Shown here: piece after piece, positions 25,976 to 34,257 of the stretch
Layout: each line of letters opens with the position of its first letter
How positions within the stretch are numbered: position 1 is the first letter of the stretch
Assembly (NCBI RefSeq): GCF_035510375.1
Contig: NZ_DATKHG010000067.1
Reading direction: 5' to 3' (one strand)
DNA length: 64,000 nucleotides
Source of the DNA: Paenibacillus_I sp035510375
GTDB lineage: Bacteria; Bacillota; Bacilli; Paenibacillales; Paenibacillaceae
Translations under genes and position numbers: made by a program
Notes under the pieces: generated by a model
Told to the model about the DNA's origin: nothing
The model's input: only the letters and a program-made list of their open reading frames with translations
Database searches by the model: none

Positions 25976-26788
25976 ATGAGCGCATTCAGACGGTTTGGAT
26001 TGCCGGCAGTCGGTGTTGTGTTCGGCGTAATGATGATTTTTCCGATTTATATTATGGTGTTAGGCTCATTGCGGTCGGAGACTGCCGTGTTTGATTTTCG
26101 GCTGCTTCCGGTGGAATGGGAGTGGTCTAATTTTACGGAAGCGTGGAGCGAATCGAGTCTTCCCCGTGCCATTCTGAATTCTCTTTTTGTCTCAACTACG
26201 GTAACGGTTGTTGCCATGATTTTTCACGCCATGTCCGGCTATGCGCTGGCCAGGTTCCATTTTCCCGGCAGGACGCTCGTTTTTGCGTGGATGCTCAGCA
26301 CCTTGATGGTGCCATTCTCCATCATTATGCTTCCGTTATATCTGATTACGAAGGATTTGGGCATGGGCAATTCATATATGGGGCTAATCGTGCCTGCCAT
26401 ATTTAACGCATACGGCATCTTCCTGTTCCGACAGTTTTACCGCGATTTTCCGAAGGAGCTTGAGGAAGCGGCCTATATGGAGGGCTTGAGCCTGGCGGGT
26501 ACTTTCTTCCGGATTGCTTTTCCGCTGTCTGTGCCGATTATTGTCCCTCTTACGATCGGATTTTTCCTGGCAAACTGGAATTCTTATTTGTGGCCGCTCG
26601 TCATCACGCAAGACGAACAATTATGGGTGGTGCAGCAAGAATTGGCGTATCTGGTAGGCGGGGGATATTTCACGCCTTGGAACATTGTGCTTGCCGCGGC
26701 CGTGATTGCTGCAATTCCTACATTCATTCTGTTTTTTGCGGCCCAGAGATTCTTGGTAGAAGGAATCAAGATGAGCGGGATAAAATAA
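25976..26788 (+). CDS. Sugar ABC transporter permease (MalG/UgpE type)
   Basis: 270 residues from ATG 25976 (AGGGGTGA 5 bases before; a GTG nine bases earlier overlaps the previous stop and is also possible). Six membrane segments, EAA loop LEEAAYMEGLSLAGTFFRIAF, C-terminus FLVEGIKMSGIK. Last gene of the carbohydrate locus. Completes the second ATPase-less importer with 23658 and 25077. Confidence 0.92.
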   Translation: MSAFRRFGLPAVGVVFGVMMIFPIYIMVLGSLRSETAVFDFRLLPVEWEWSNFTEAWSESSLPRAILNSLFVSTTVTVVAMIFHAMSGYALARFHFPGRTLVFAWMLSTLMVPFSIIMLPLYLITKDLGMGNSYMGLIVPAIFNAYGIFLFRQFYRDFPKELEEAAYMEGLSLAGTFFRIAFPLSVPIIVPLTIGFFLANWNSYLWPLVITQDEQLWVVQQELAYLVGGGYFTPWNIVLAAAVIAAIPTFILFFAAQRFLVEGIKMSGIK

Positions 26789-26886
26789 ATCAGCATCCAA
26801 GGCGAGTTGCAACCGGTTTATCCCAAAACCGAACAGGGGTATACTTAAAACAGTTTTCAGAACGGCAACCTGTCGGAGGCGAAAGC

Positions 26887-28341
26887 ATGAATGACAGCAA
26901 TTACGGCAATCTGACGCTGCATACCGATAAATACCAGATTAATATGATGTACGGCCACTGGAAGCACGGGACGTGGAATGACAGATCGGTGTTCGAGGTG
27001 CATTTCCGCAAGCTGCCGTTCGGCAACGGATATGCGGTGTTCGCCGGTCTCGAGCGAATCGTCGGCTACATCCGGAGCCTGCGGTTCGGCGAGCGGGAGC
27101 TTCAGTATCTGCGCACGCAGGAAGAGGGTTACGAGGAAGGGTTTCTTGAAGCGCTGCGGCAGTTCCGGTTCACCGGCGATCTGTATTCCGTGGAGGAAGG
27201 CACGCCGGTATTCCCGAATGAGCCGCTAATCCGAGTGGAAGCCCGTATTTTCGAGGCGCACCTGATCGAGACGGCCATGCTCAACTTCCTGAACTATCAG
27301 ACGCTGATCGCGACGAAGGCGTCCCGCATCAAGGGCGTGGCGCCTGACGATACGCTGATGGAGTTCGGCACGCGTCGGGCGCAGGAGGCGGATGCGTCCG
27401 TCTGGGGTGCCAGAGCTGCTTACATCGCGGGCTTTCACGCAACGTCGAACATGCGCGCGGGCATGCTTTTCGGCATTCCGGCCAAAGGAACGCACGCGCA
27501 TGCCTGGGTGCAGGCGCACGACACGGAGGAAGAGGCGTTCCGCCGGTATGCGGACGCGCTTCCCGACAACGTTACGCTGCTCGTCGATACGTACCATACG
27601 CTGCGGAGCGGTGTGCCGAATGCGATCAAGGCTGCACGGATGCTTGAAGCGCAGGGCAAAAAGCTGAACGCGATCCGGCTCGACAGCGGCGACCTGGCCT
27701 ATCTGTCCATCCGCGCGCGGGAGATGCTGGATGAAGCCGGTTTTCCGGATGTGAGAATCATCGCCTCCAACGACCTGGACGAGAATATCATTCTTAATCT
27801 GAAGGCACAGGGCGCGCGGATCGACTCGTGGGGAGTCGGCACCCGGCTGATCACCGCGGCGGACAATCCCGCTTTGGGCGGCGTCTATAAGATGGTGGCG
27901 CGGGAGAAGGACGGGGAGTACCTGCCGGTCATCAAAATCTCGGGCAATCCCGAGAAGGTATCGACGCCGGGCGCCAAGGACGTATACCGCATCATCAACC
28001 GGAAGACCGGCAAGGCGGAGGCGGATTATGTCGCGCTCAAGGAAGAGGACGATGTCCGGAGGGGCGAGCGCCTTAAATTGTTCGATCCGGTCCATCCGTA
28101 CCTTCACAAATATATCGACGATTACGACGCGATCCCGCTGCTGCACCCTATTTTCCGGGGTGGGGAACTTGTGTACGGGCTGCCCTCGCTTGAGGAGATT
28201 CGGGACGCGCATCCGCGGCGCCTGGACGATTTGTGGCCGGAATATTTGCGCAAGCTGAATCCCGAGACGTATCGGGTCAATCTCAGCCCCGCGGCCTGGG
28301 AACTGAAGATGGCATGCATCCGCAACTATCAGCAGCTGTAA
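26887..28341 (+). CDS. pncB: Nicotinate phosphoribosyltransferase
   Basis: 484 residues from ATG 26887 with GGAGG seven bases upstream; the open frame continues 5' through the permease end but is not coding there. Typical PncB features: LHTDKYQINMMYGHWKHG near the start, LEFGTRRAQ-like MEFGTRRAQEADASVWG, the NM..G phosphate site around HATSNMRAGM, LVDTYHT and IRLDSGDLAYLS. It joins nicotinate to PRPP, using ATP, giving nicotinate mononucleotide for NAD salvage in the cytoplasm. It stands alone after the sugar locus. A likely -10 box TATACT is at 26840-26845. Confidence 0.95.
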   Translation: MNDSNYGNLTLHTDKYQINMMYGHWKHGTWNDRSVFEVHFRKLPFGNGYAVFAGLERIVGYIRSLRFGERELQYLRTQEEGYEEGFLEALRQFRFTGDLYSVEEGTPVFPNEPLIRVEARIFEAHLIETAMLNFLNYQTLIATKASRIKGVAPDDTLMEFGTRRAQEADASVWGARAAYIAGFHATSNMRAGMLFGIPAKGTHAHAWVQAHDTEEEAFRRYADALPDNVTLLVDTYHTLRSGVPNAIKAARMLEAQGKKLNAIRLDSGDLAYLSIRAREMLDEAGFPDVRIIASNDLDENIILNLKAQGARIDSWGVGTRLITAADNPALGGVYKMVAREKDGEYLPVIKISGNPEKVSTPGAKDVYRIINRKTGKAEADYVALKEEDDVRRGERLKLFDPVHPYLHKYIDDYDAIPLLHPIFRGGELVYGLPSLEEIRDAHPRRLDDLWPEYLRKLNPETYRVNLSPAAWELKMACIRNYQQL

Positions 28342-28454
28342 TCGTTACCGAAAGGAGTTCCCGGTTTCAACTTCGCCTCCTCACGTTTAATGGGGTATCA
28401 AGATGAGACGCGTGCCGCCGGCCGGCGGCCGCACGTCTTCGGGAGGTGCGAAGA

Positions 28455-29615
28455 ATGGAACCGATCAAGGTCGGCGTAATCGGAATCGGATTTTCGGCTG
28501 GCTTTCATATCGAATCGCTGCGTCGTTTGCCACATGTAGAGATCGTCGCCATTTCGGGCTCGACATTGGAGAAGGCGCAGGAAGCGGCCGCCAGACACGG
28601 CATACCCGCCGCTTATGGCGAATATCACGAGCTGATCAACGATGAGCGTGTAGAGGTGGTGCATAATTGCACGCCGAACGTGCTGCATTATGAAATCAAC
28701 GAGGCGGTCATGCTGGCCGGGAAGGATCTGCTTTCCGAGAAGCCGCTGGCGATAAACGCCAAAGAATCGCGGAAGCTGAGGGAACTGGCCGAACAGGTGG
28801 ACACCGTGAGCGGCGTTTGCCTGAATTACCGGCATTTCCCGCTCGTCGTGCAGGCGAAGAGCATGCTGGCGAGCGGGGAATACGGCAAGCCGCATCTGGT
28901 CACCGGCAGCTACCTGCAGGATTGGCTGCTCTACAAAACCGACTACAGCTGGCGGCTCGAGCCCGAGAAGAACGGGCCGTCGCGGGCGATGGCGGATATC
29001 GGTTCCCATTGGTGCGACACGCTGCAGTTCGTGCTCGGCTCGCGGATCGTCAGTGTCATGGCGGACCTGCAGTCCTTGTATCCGCGGCGCAGCAAACCGG
29101 TCGGCTCCGTGACGACCTTCGGCAAAGCGGAGCATGAGCTGACGGAGGAATTGGATATCAAGACCGAGGACAGCGGCTCCGTTCTGGTTCATTTCGAGAA
29201 CGGCGTGTCCGGCGCGTTCACGGTATCGCAGGTGAGCGCGGGGCGCAAAAACAAGCTGGAATTCGAGATTTCCGCACGCGACGCCAGCTTGTACTGGGAT
29301 CAGGAAAATCCGAACAAGCTGTGGATGGGCAGGCGCAATAAAGCGAACCATGAGCTGATGCGCGATCCGTCCCTGCTGATGCCAGATGCGGCTGCGCTGG
29401 CCCACATGCCCGGCGGTCACGAGGAAGGCTGGCCGGAAGGGATGAAAAACCTGCTGATCGACTTCTATAATGAAGTGATGCGCAAACGGCGGGGCGTTGA
29501 GATCGAGGGGACGCCCATGTTCGCCACCATCGCCGAGGGCCATCATCTGATGCAGATCATCGACGCGGTGCTCGAGAGCAATCTCACGCGCCAATGGGTG
29601 CATATCCGGGATTGA
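28455..29615 (+). CDS. Gfo/Idh/MocA-family NAD(P)-dependent oxidoreductase
   Basis: 386 residues from ATG 28455 (GGAGG eight bases upstream). Rossmann fold at the N-terminus (VGVIGIGFSAGFHIE), the family's EKPLA motif with the catalytic Lys near residue 97, and DIGSHWCDTLQF with the His of the active site around 184. C-terminal alpha/beta domain 130-370. The family oxidises or reduces sugars, inositols or glycosides at the cost of NAD(P). Substrate unknown. It stands between pncB and a strong bidirectional terminator; a link with the sugar locus is possible but not shown. Confidence 0.9.
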   Translation: MEPIKVGVIGIGFSAGFHIESLRRLPHVEIVAISGSTLEKAQEAAARHGIPAAYGEYHELINDERVEVVHNCTPNVLHYEINEAVMLAGKDLLSEKPLAINAKESRKLRELAEQVDTVSGVCLNYRHFPLVVQAKSMLASGEYGKPHLVTGSYLQDWLLYKTDYSWRLEPEKNGPSRAMADIGSHWCDTLQFVLGSRIVSVMADLQSLYPRRSKPVGSVTTFGKAEHELTEELDIKTEDSGSVLVHFENGVSGAFTVSQVSAGRKNKLEFEISARDASLYWDQENPNKLWMGRRNKANHELMRDPSLLMPDAAALAHMPGGHEEGWPEGMKNLLIDFYNEVMRKRRGVEIEGTPMFATIAEGHHLMQIIDAVLESNLTRQWVHIRD

Positions 29616-29638
29616 TCCGCCGCTTTATACGCACAAAA

Positions 29639-29678
29639 CAAAGCTCCGGCATGAGCCACCATGCCGGAGCTTTGTTTT
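29639..29678. terminator. Strong bidirectional terminator
   Basis: A 15-bp perfect stem (29639-29653 with 29660-29674, GC-rich core GCTCCGGCATG), loop AGCCAC, with TTTTAT on the right and ACAAAA on the left. It lies between convergent genes and can stop both the oxidoreductase and the minus-strand XRE gene. Confidence 0.9.
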
Positions 29679-29690
29679 ATACAAACGCGC

Positions 29691-30026
29691 TTATGCTTTG
29701 CCGTCGAATTCGACGATTTGCTTGACCACCTGCGCGATCAGCTTGATTTTCTCGGCGGAGCAGCCCTCGAGCATCTCCATGATTTCACCCCGCAGAAAAT
29801 CTCGGGAGCCGCTGTTCGTTCCGCTGAGAATATATTCGGGCGTTTCCTCAAGCACGGTGCATATTTCGGACAGACGCTCCAAATTGATCGGCGTCTTGCC
29901 GCGCTCGATTTTGCTGATGTAGGCGTTGGACACGTCAAGCTCTTCCGCAAGATTTTCCTGCGTCAGTCCCTTGTTTTCCCTCGCTTTGCGTATCCGTTTG
30001 CCGATTAATCCGTAGTCGAATCCCAT
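29691..30026 (-). CDS. XRE-family helix-turn-helix regulator
   Basis: 111 residues. HTH at about 8-62 (IGKRIRKARENKGLTQENLAEELDVS, then AYISKIERG), followed by a C-terminal helical part (SAEKIKLIAQVVKQIVEFD), the usual layout of small Firmicute XRE proteins. Read divergently from the LytTR gene at 30203; the shared AT-rich space of about 175 bp should hold both promoters. Targets unknown. Confidence 0.88.
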   Translation of the reverse strand: MGFDYGLIGKRIRKARENKGLTQENLAEELDVSNAYISKIERGKTPINLERLSEICTVLEETPEYILSGTNSGSRDFLRGEIMEMLEGCSAEKIKLIAQVVKQIVEFDGKA

Positions 30027-30202
30027 CCATGATCACCTAAACAAACTATAGCAACGAATAACAATCGGTCACATGCATAAATATTCAAATTGAACAAATA
30101 GGTTAAGTGTGATACACTACTTAGTAGAAAAGTCATGCACGCGTGACATAATTCGTGTCGATTCGACGTAATCTTCGCGACACGTATGATGCGGAGGTAA
30201 CT

Positions 30203-30559
30203 ATGTACGTATCCGTAACCAGAGACGTGGAAGGAAGCGGCATGGAGAGCATTCATGTCGACGATATTCTGTTTCTTGAAACTTCACAGAACCGGATATT
30301 GGTACACACGAACGACGGCGTTTATTATGTGCCCAACACGTTGGAGCGTTGGATGAGAGCGTTCGATTCCATCGGACAGCAGTTCGAGATGGTCGACCGC
30401 TGCTCGATCGCCAACCTGAAGAGGGTAACGCGGCTCGATCCGGTTTGGTGCCGGCTCCATTTCGACGACGGTTCGTCCGAAGGCGTAAAGCCATGCAACG
30501 TGGCGAGAAGGCATTACCGGAAGGTCGCCAAGAAGATCGAGGAAATGCGCAAAGCTTGA
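30203..30559 (+). CDS. Stand-alone LytTR DNA-binding-domain protein
   Basis: 118 residues from ATG 30203 (GGAGG five bases upstream). The whole protein is a LytTR domain: IHVDDILFLETSQNRILVHT, NTLERWMRAFDS, FEMVDRCSIANLKRVTRL, then strands to the end. There is no receiver domain. Such single-domain LytTR proteins regulate by direct DNA binding, sometimes with a membrane partner, but none is encoded here. A strong terminator follows at once. Confidence 0.85.
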   Translation: MYVSVTRDVEGSGMESIHVDDILFLETSQNRILVHTNDGVYYVPNTLERWMRAFDSIGQQFEMVDRCSIANLKRVTRLDPVWCRLHFDDGSSEGVKPCNVARRHYRKVAKKIEEMRKA

Positions 30560-30565
30560 GCAAGA

Positions 30566-30600
30566 GCAATGATCCGCGAACGGGGTCGTTGCTTTTTTTT
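30566..30600 (+). terminator. Terminator after LytTR gene
   Basis: Stem GCAATGATCC (30566-30575) with GGGTCGTTGC (30583-30592), including two G-T pairs, followed by eight T. Confidence 0.88.
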
Positions 30601-30639
30601 GTTTGGCGCACCGGCGACCGGCGGGTAGGAATGGAGGGC

Positions 30640-30728
30640 GGAATAACGCCAGAATCCGGCACTAAAGTGTCCGGGAGGGGCTGAACGGGGGGAATAACGC
30701 CGGAATCCGGCACTAAAGTGCCGGATCT
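30640..30728. repeat. Two direct repeats with internal palindromes
   Basis: A 30-bp element beginning GGAATAACGCC and ending CACTAAAGTG occurs at 30640-30669 and 30691-30720 with one mismatch, 51 bp apart. Each carries two small palindromes (CCGGAATCCGG in the second; GGCACTAAAGTGCC). Probably a REP-like intergenic repeat; the copies would fold into hairpins. Confidence 0.6.
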
Positions 30729-30826
30729 GTCACGGCGCGGAAATAAGTGACACCGGCATCCGGTTTCTGCGGAACGGATCTTTTGATATGATATATAGAA
30801 ACAATCCGAGTAAAGGTGGTCATCGC

Positions 30827-31501
30827 TTGACGGAGAAACGGGAAAATGCGGTCGTCGTCTTCAGCGGCGGCCAAGACAGCACGACCTGTCTGTTCTGGGC
30901 GCTGGAGCGGTTCGTCGGGGTGGAGGCGGTCACCTTCAATTACGGACAGCGGCACAGCCGGGAGCTGGAGTGTGCGGCACAGATCGCGCAGGAGCTTTCG
31001 GTCAAGCATCATATTCTGGACATGTCGCTGCTGAACCAATTGGCGCCGAACGCGCTTACGCGCGACGACATCGAAATTGCCGCCGGAGACGGCGGGCTGC
31101 CGACGACGTTCGTCGACGGCCGCAACCTGCTCTTTCTGTCGTTCGCGGCCGTGCTGGCGAAGCAGGCGGGAGCCCGCCATATCGTGACCGGCGTCTGCGA
31201 GACCGATTTCAGCGGCTACCCGGACTGCCGGGACATTTTCATCAAGTCGCTTAATGTCACGCTGAATCTGGCGATGGATTATCCGTTCGTCATCGACACG
31301 CCGCTCATGTGGCTCGACAAGGCGCAGACGTGGGAGCTTGCCGATCGTCTGGGCGCCTTCGATTTCGTCCGCACCCGCACATTGACCTGCTACAACGGCA
31401 TCGTTGCGGACGGCTGCGGCGAATGTCCGGCGTGCCGGCTGCGGCGGGGCGGTCTGGAGGCTTATTTGGAGCGTAGAGACGGCAAGGGCGGCAAAGCCTG
31501 A
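30827..31501 (+). CDS. queC: 7-cyano-7-deazaguanine synthase
   Basis: 224 residues from TTG 30827, placed 7 bases after AAGGTGG; the ATG at 30788 overlaps a -10 box (TATGAT, 30787-30792) and is unlikely. PP-loop SGGQDSTTC binds ATP; the zinc site is formed by Cys residues in CYNGIVADGCGECPACRLR. QueC turns 7-carboxy-7-deazaguanine into preQ0 with ATP and ammonia. First of a queC-queD-queE cluster that makes preQ0 from the QueD/QueE products. No preQ1 riboswitch was recognised upstream. Confidence 0.95.
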   Translation: MTEKRENAVVVFSGGQDSTTCLFWALERFVGVEAVTFNYGQRHSRELECAAQIAQELSVKHHILDMSLLNQLAPNALTRDDIEIAAGDGGLPTTFVDGRNLLFLSFAAVLAKQAGARHIVTGVCETDFSGYPDCRDIFIKSLNVTLNLAMDYPFVIDTPLMWLDKAQTWELADRLGAFDFVRTRTLTCYNGIVADGCGECPACRLRRGGLEAYLERRDGKGGKA

Positions 31502-31534
31502 ATTCATAAACAATAGGAACGGAGCGTTACAACG

Positions 31535-31966
31535 ATGCTGCAGCAGATTTATCCCTCGGTCGCGCATGGCTATGCGTACGAGCTCAACAAAGATATGCAT
31601 TTCGCCGCGGCGCATTACATTCCGCATGACGACGCGGGGAAGTGCCGGCGCGTTCACGGCCACACGTATTTTGCGAATGTGACGATCGCCGGCGACGAGC
31701 TGGACGGCAGCGGCTTTCTCGTCAATTTCGCGACGGTCAAAAAGCTGATCCACGAACGATTCGATCACCGTACCGTCAACGAAGACGAGCTGTTCGACGA
31801 CGCCGATCCGGATCGTTACCCGACGACGGAAATTATGGCCCGCACGATCTGGGAGCTCGTTCAGGCGCACCTCGACGCGCAGTCGAACAAGCCGAGATGT
31901 CTGCAAGTGTTTCTGCGCGAAACGCCGTCCAGCTATGTCGTCTACCGGCCGAAGACGGTGCGCTGA
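31535..31966 (+). CDS. queD: 6-carboxy-5,6,7,8-tetrahydropterin synthase
   Basis: 143 residues. QueD/6-PTPS fold with zinc histidines in MHFAAAHYI and CRRVHGHTYF (the Cys is the catalytic thiol), plus DHRTVNE and PTTEIMARTIWE near the active site. It converts dihydroneopterin triphosphate to 6-carboxytetrahydropterin in queuosine precursor synthesis. 33 bp after queC and one base before queE. Confidence 0.95.
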   Translation: MLQQIYPSVAHGYAYELNKDMHFAAAHYIPHDDAGKCRRVHGHTYFANVTIAGDELDGSGFLVNFATVKKLIHERFDHRTVNEDELFDDADPDRYPTTEIMARTIWELVQAHLDAQSNKPRCLQVFLRETPSSYVVYRPKTVR

Positions 31967-31967
31967 T

Positions 31968-32696
31968 ATGGCCGGCCGCGCGATTCCCGTGTTGGAAATA
32001 TTCGGCCCCACCGTACAGGGCGAAGGCCTCGTGATCGGGCAGAAAACAATGTTCGTCCGCACGGCCGGCTGCGATTACAGCTGCGCCTGGTGCGATTCCG
32101 CTTTTACATGGGACGGCTCCGCGAAGGAGGACATCCGGCTGCTCGAGCCTGAAGCTGTCCTGGACGAGCTGCTGCGGATCGGCGGCAGCCGCTTCGCTCA
32201 CGTGACGCTGTCCGGCGGCAATCCCGCGCTGCTTCCGCAGCTGGACGAGCTTATTCGTCTGCTCCACGGCCGGGGGATGAAGGTGGCGCTCGAAACGCAG
32301 GGCAGCCGCTGGCAGGACTGGTTCCTCTCGGTCGACGACCTGACGATTTCCCCCAAGCCGCCCAGCTCGGGCATGCATACGGACTGGAGCCAGCTGGACG
32401 AAATCATGGGTAATTTATCGGACAGGGCAGAGGGCCTGTGCCTGAAGGTTGTCGTTTTCGATGATACGGACCTCGATTATGCGTTAACGGTACACCGCCG
32501 TTATCCCGATATTCCGCTTGTGCTGCAGGTCGGCAACGACGATGTGGGCACCTCCGATTCGGCGGGTCTGCTCGTGAAGCTGCTGCGGCGCTACGAATGG
32601 CTGGTGGAGCGGGTGGCCGCCTCGGAAGCGTTCAAGCAGGTGCGGGTGCTGCCGCAATTGCATACGCTGCTGTGGGGAAACAAGCGAGGGGTTTAA
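31968..32696 (+). CDS. queE: 7-carboxy-7-deazaguanine synthase (radical SAM)
   Basis: 242 residues from ATG 31968, one base after the queD stop. Radical SAM cluster motif CDYSCAWC (CX3CX2C) near residue 34, preceded by FGPTVQGEG typical of QueE, and LSGGNPAL for SAM binding. It contracts the ring of 6-carboxytetrahydropterin to 7-carboxy-7-deazaguanine. Last gene of the queCDE cluster; no queF is present in the window. Confidence 0.95.
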   Translation: MAGRAIPVLEIFGPTVQGEGLVIGQKTMFVRTAGCDYSCAWCDSAFTWDGSAKEDIRLLEPEAVLDELLRIGGSRFAHVTLSGGNPALLPQLDELIRLLHGRGMKVALETQGSRWQDWFLSVDDLTISPKPPSSGMHTDWSQLDEIMGNLSDRAEGLCLKVVVFDDTDLDYALTVHRRYPDIPLVLQVGNDDVGTSDSAGLLVKLLRRYEWLVERVAASEAFKQVRVLPQLHTLLWGNKRGV

Positions 32697-33230
32697 GACC
32701 AGAGGCAGAGGCACCTGACGGGTGAAAACCCTCGATAATACTGGCTTTTCTTGAGTTGTTGATTATGAATACCGTGACTGTCACTGATGTTATGCGAACA
32801 AAATACGTATCAGAACTAGACAATTGTTACATACGCAATTTTGTTATCTGACAATATAGGTGATAACCAGAAGCTTAGCTGCATGCAATCTCCGGCTAGG
32901 CTGTTATGTTATACTGATAGTAGTTGCAAAAGATTTCGGAGGTCCTGTTCGGAGGACGGGTACTGGCTCATTGATGAGGTAGCTCTCATTGATCGTATTG
33001 ACGATTCCGCTGTTGCTATGAAACGTTACTATGAATTGCATCGGGAGCAACCTTATCGGGAATACGGTTTCTTTCACACCTCCCGCGAAACGCTGAAGCT
33101 TCGTGAGAAATGGGCGGGGGTTACCATTTGTTACCACGGCGAATCGTGGATTTACTAAGCCCGGTTCGCATGCCCAAATCCCTGTCTTATTCAACTGTTC
33201 TATATTTGCTTGGCAGTAGGATCATGCGAT
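32697..33230. other. Gene-poor, AT-rich gap with possible gene remnant
   Basis: After queE the base composition drops. An ORF at 32841-33158 (105 residues, C-terminal part IDDSAVAMKRYYELHREQPYREYGFFHTSR-like but split here only for description) has a protein-like second half but an unconvincing first half and no ribosome site. I read it as a possible 5'-degraded gene. Nothing else recognisable was seen. Confidence 0.3.
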
Positions 33231-33260
33231 TTGTACTCTGTGTATCCATAGCGTTATAAT
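33231..33260 (+). promoter_or_regulatory. Promoter of the SEC-C operon
   Basis: TTGTAC (33231-33236) and TATAAT (33255-33260) with an 18-bp spacer, 50 bp before the SEC-C protein start. Confidence 0.6.
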
Positions 33261-33310
33261 ACAGAAAATAACGGAATATACCCTATTCAGTCAATTGGAG
33301 TTGTTTTCTC

Positions 33311-34249
33311 GTGAGCATGTATCCTTACTACTCGATTATTAATGAAACGAAATATGACAAAAATACAGGTTTTCACTCCTTTCGATTTTCTTGGTCTCTT
33401 GATACCTACGTAGCGATCGAGTATTTTTGTACCGATCCTGAGTGTAATTGCAATTCAGTCTTACTCGATATTGATCGGGTAACGCCGAGCGGCACTACAG
33501 AAAACATTGGCTCTATTTCAATAAGTATTCCTGATTTCAAGGTTGAAGAGATTAAAGCGAAACATAAGGCTATCTATCAGTCAAAGCTGAACAAGGAGTT
33601 TAAACAGGGTATACCTGAAGAGTGGAAATCCTATATCCTGAAGCATAGGGATCATGTGAGGGAATTAACAAGTGCCAGGCTTCCAGTTGATTCATTGCAG
33701 GAAAGGAAGGGGGCATTGCTTACGACTTCCGCATTACCTTCCCGATCGTATAAAGCTATGTCTATGCCTTCGATAGATCTGGAAAAGACCCCAACAATGG
33801 GCTATGTCGAAGTGTTCGGGGAATCGGCTGATCAACTGGTTTTCACTCACGGGGAGAATAGAATCCTGGTGGATGAACAGTACTGTATGAAGCCATCCTG
33901 CGATTGTCGGCAAGGTCTCTTGACCTTTATACAATTGGAGCCGGGTAAGCCAACCAGCAAATTTGTTATTGGCTATTCCACCCACAAGCGGAGTTATACC
34001 GTTGTGGAGAATTATACAACGAATAAGGAAATCGAAGAGCTTGTTGCGGCGTTTGAGACTGCTTATCCCGCGGTACGGCGTACCATCTCGAAACATTATG
34101 ATGACATGAAGCGTGAGGGTAAACGAGCGATGCTGGAGAAACAGCAATCTGTTACGGCAAGCTTAGCATCACTCCCGGGTCGGAATGATCCATGTTCATG
34201 CGGTAGCGGTAAGAAGTACAAAAAGTGCTGCGGATCGGTAGGTGTTTAA
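33311..34249 (+). CDS. SEC-C motif protein with two Cys-rich repeats
   Basis: 312 residues, start GTG 33311 (GGAG nine bases before; ATG 33317 is an alternative). The C-terminus carries the SEC-C zinc motif NDPCSCGSGKKYKKCCG. Upstream of it are two related halves, each with a Cys cluster (CTDPECNCN near residue 37, CMKPSCDCR near 198) followed by strands and a long helix, which suggests an internal duplication with metal-binding hooks. SEC-C motifs occur on SecA and on many accessory proteins of unknown role. It lies in an AT-rich patch and is in operon with the pRiA4b ORF-3-like gene nine bases downstream. Confidence 0.8.
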   Translation: MSMYPYYSIINETKYDKNTGFHSFRFSWSLDTYVAIEYFCTDPECNCNSVLLDIDRVTPSGTTENIGSISISIPDFKVEEIKAKHKAIYQSKLNKEFKQGIPEEWKSYILKHRDHVRELTSARLPVDSLQERKGALLTTSALPSRSYKAMSMPSIDLEKTPTMGYVEVFGESADQLVFTHGENRILVDEQYCMKPSCDCRQGLLTFIQLEPGKPTSKFVIGYSTHKRSYTVVENYTTNKEIEELVAAFETAYPAVRRTISKHYDDMKREGKRAMLEKQQSVTASLASLPGRNDPCSCGSGKKYKKCCGSVGV

Positions 34250-34257
34250 ACGTATAT

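Noticed and set aside
27226..28212. 328-residue minus-strand frame
   Set aside because: Antisense to pncB, whose motifs are unambiguous; composition is that of a shadow frame.
30728..30826. preQ1 riboswitch before queC
   Set aside because: No C-rich loop and A-rich tail of the known preQ1 classes could be seen in the leader.
30713..32062. 449-residue minus-strand frame
   Set aside because: Covers queC and queD antisense; no start signal and no recognisable domain.
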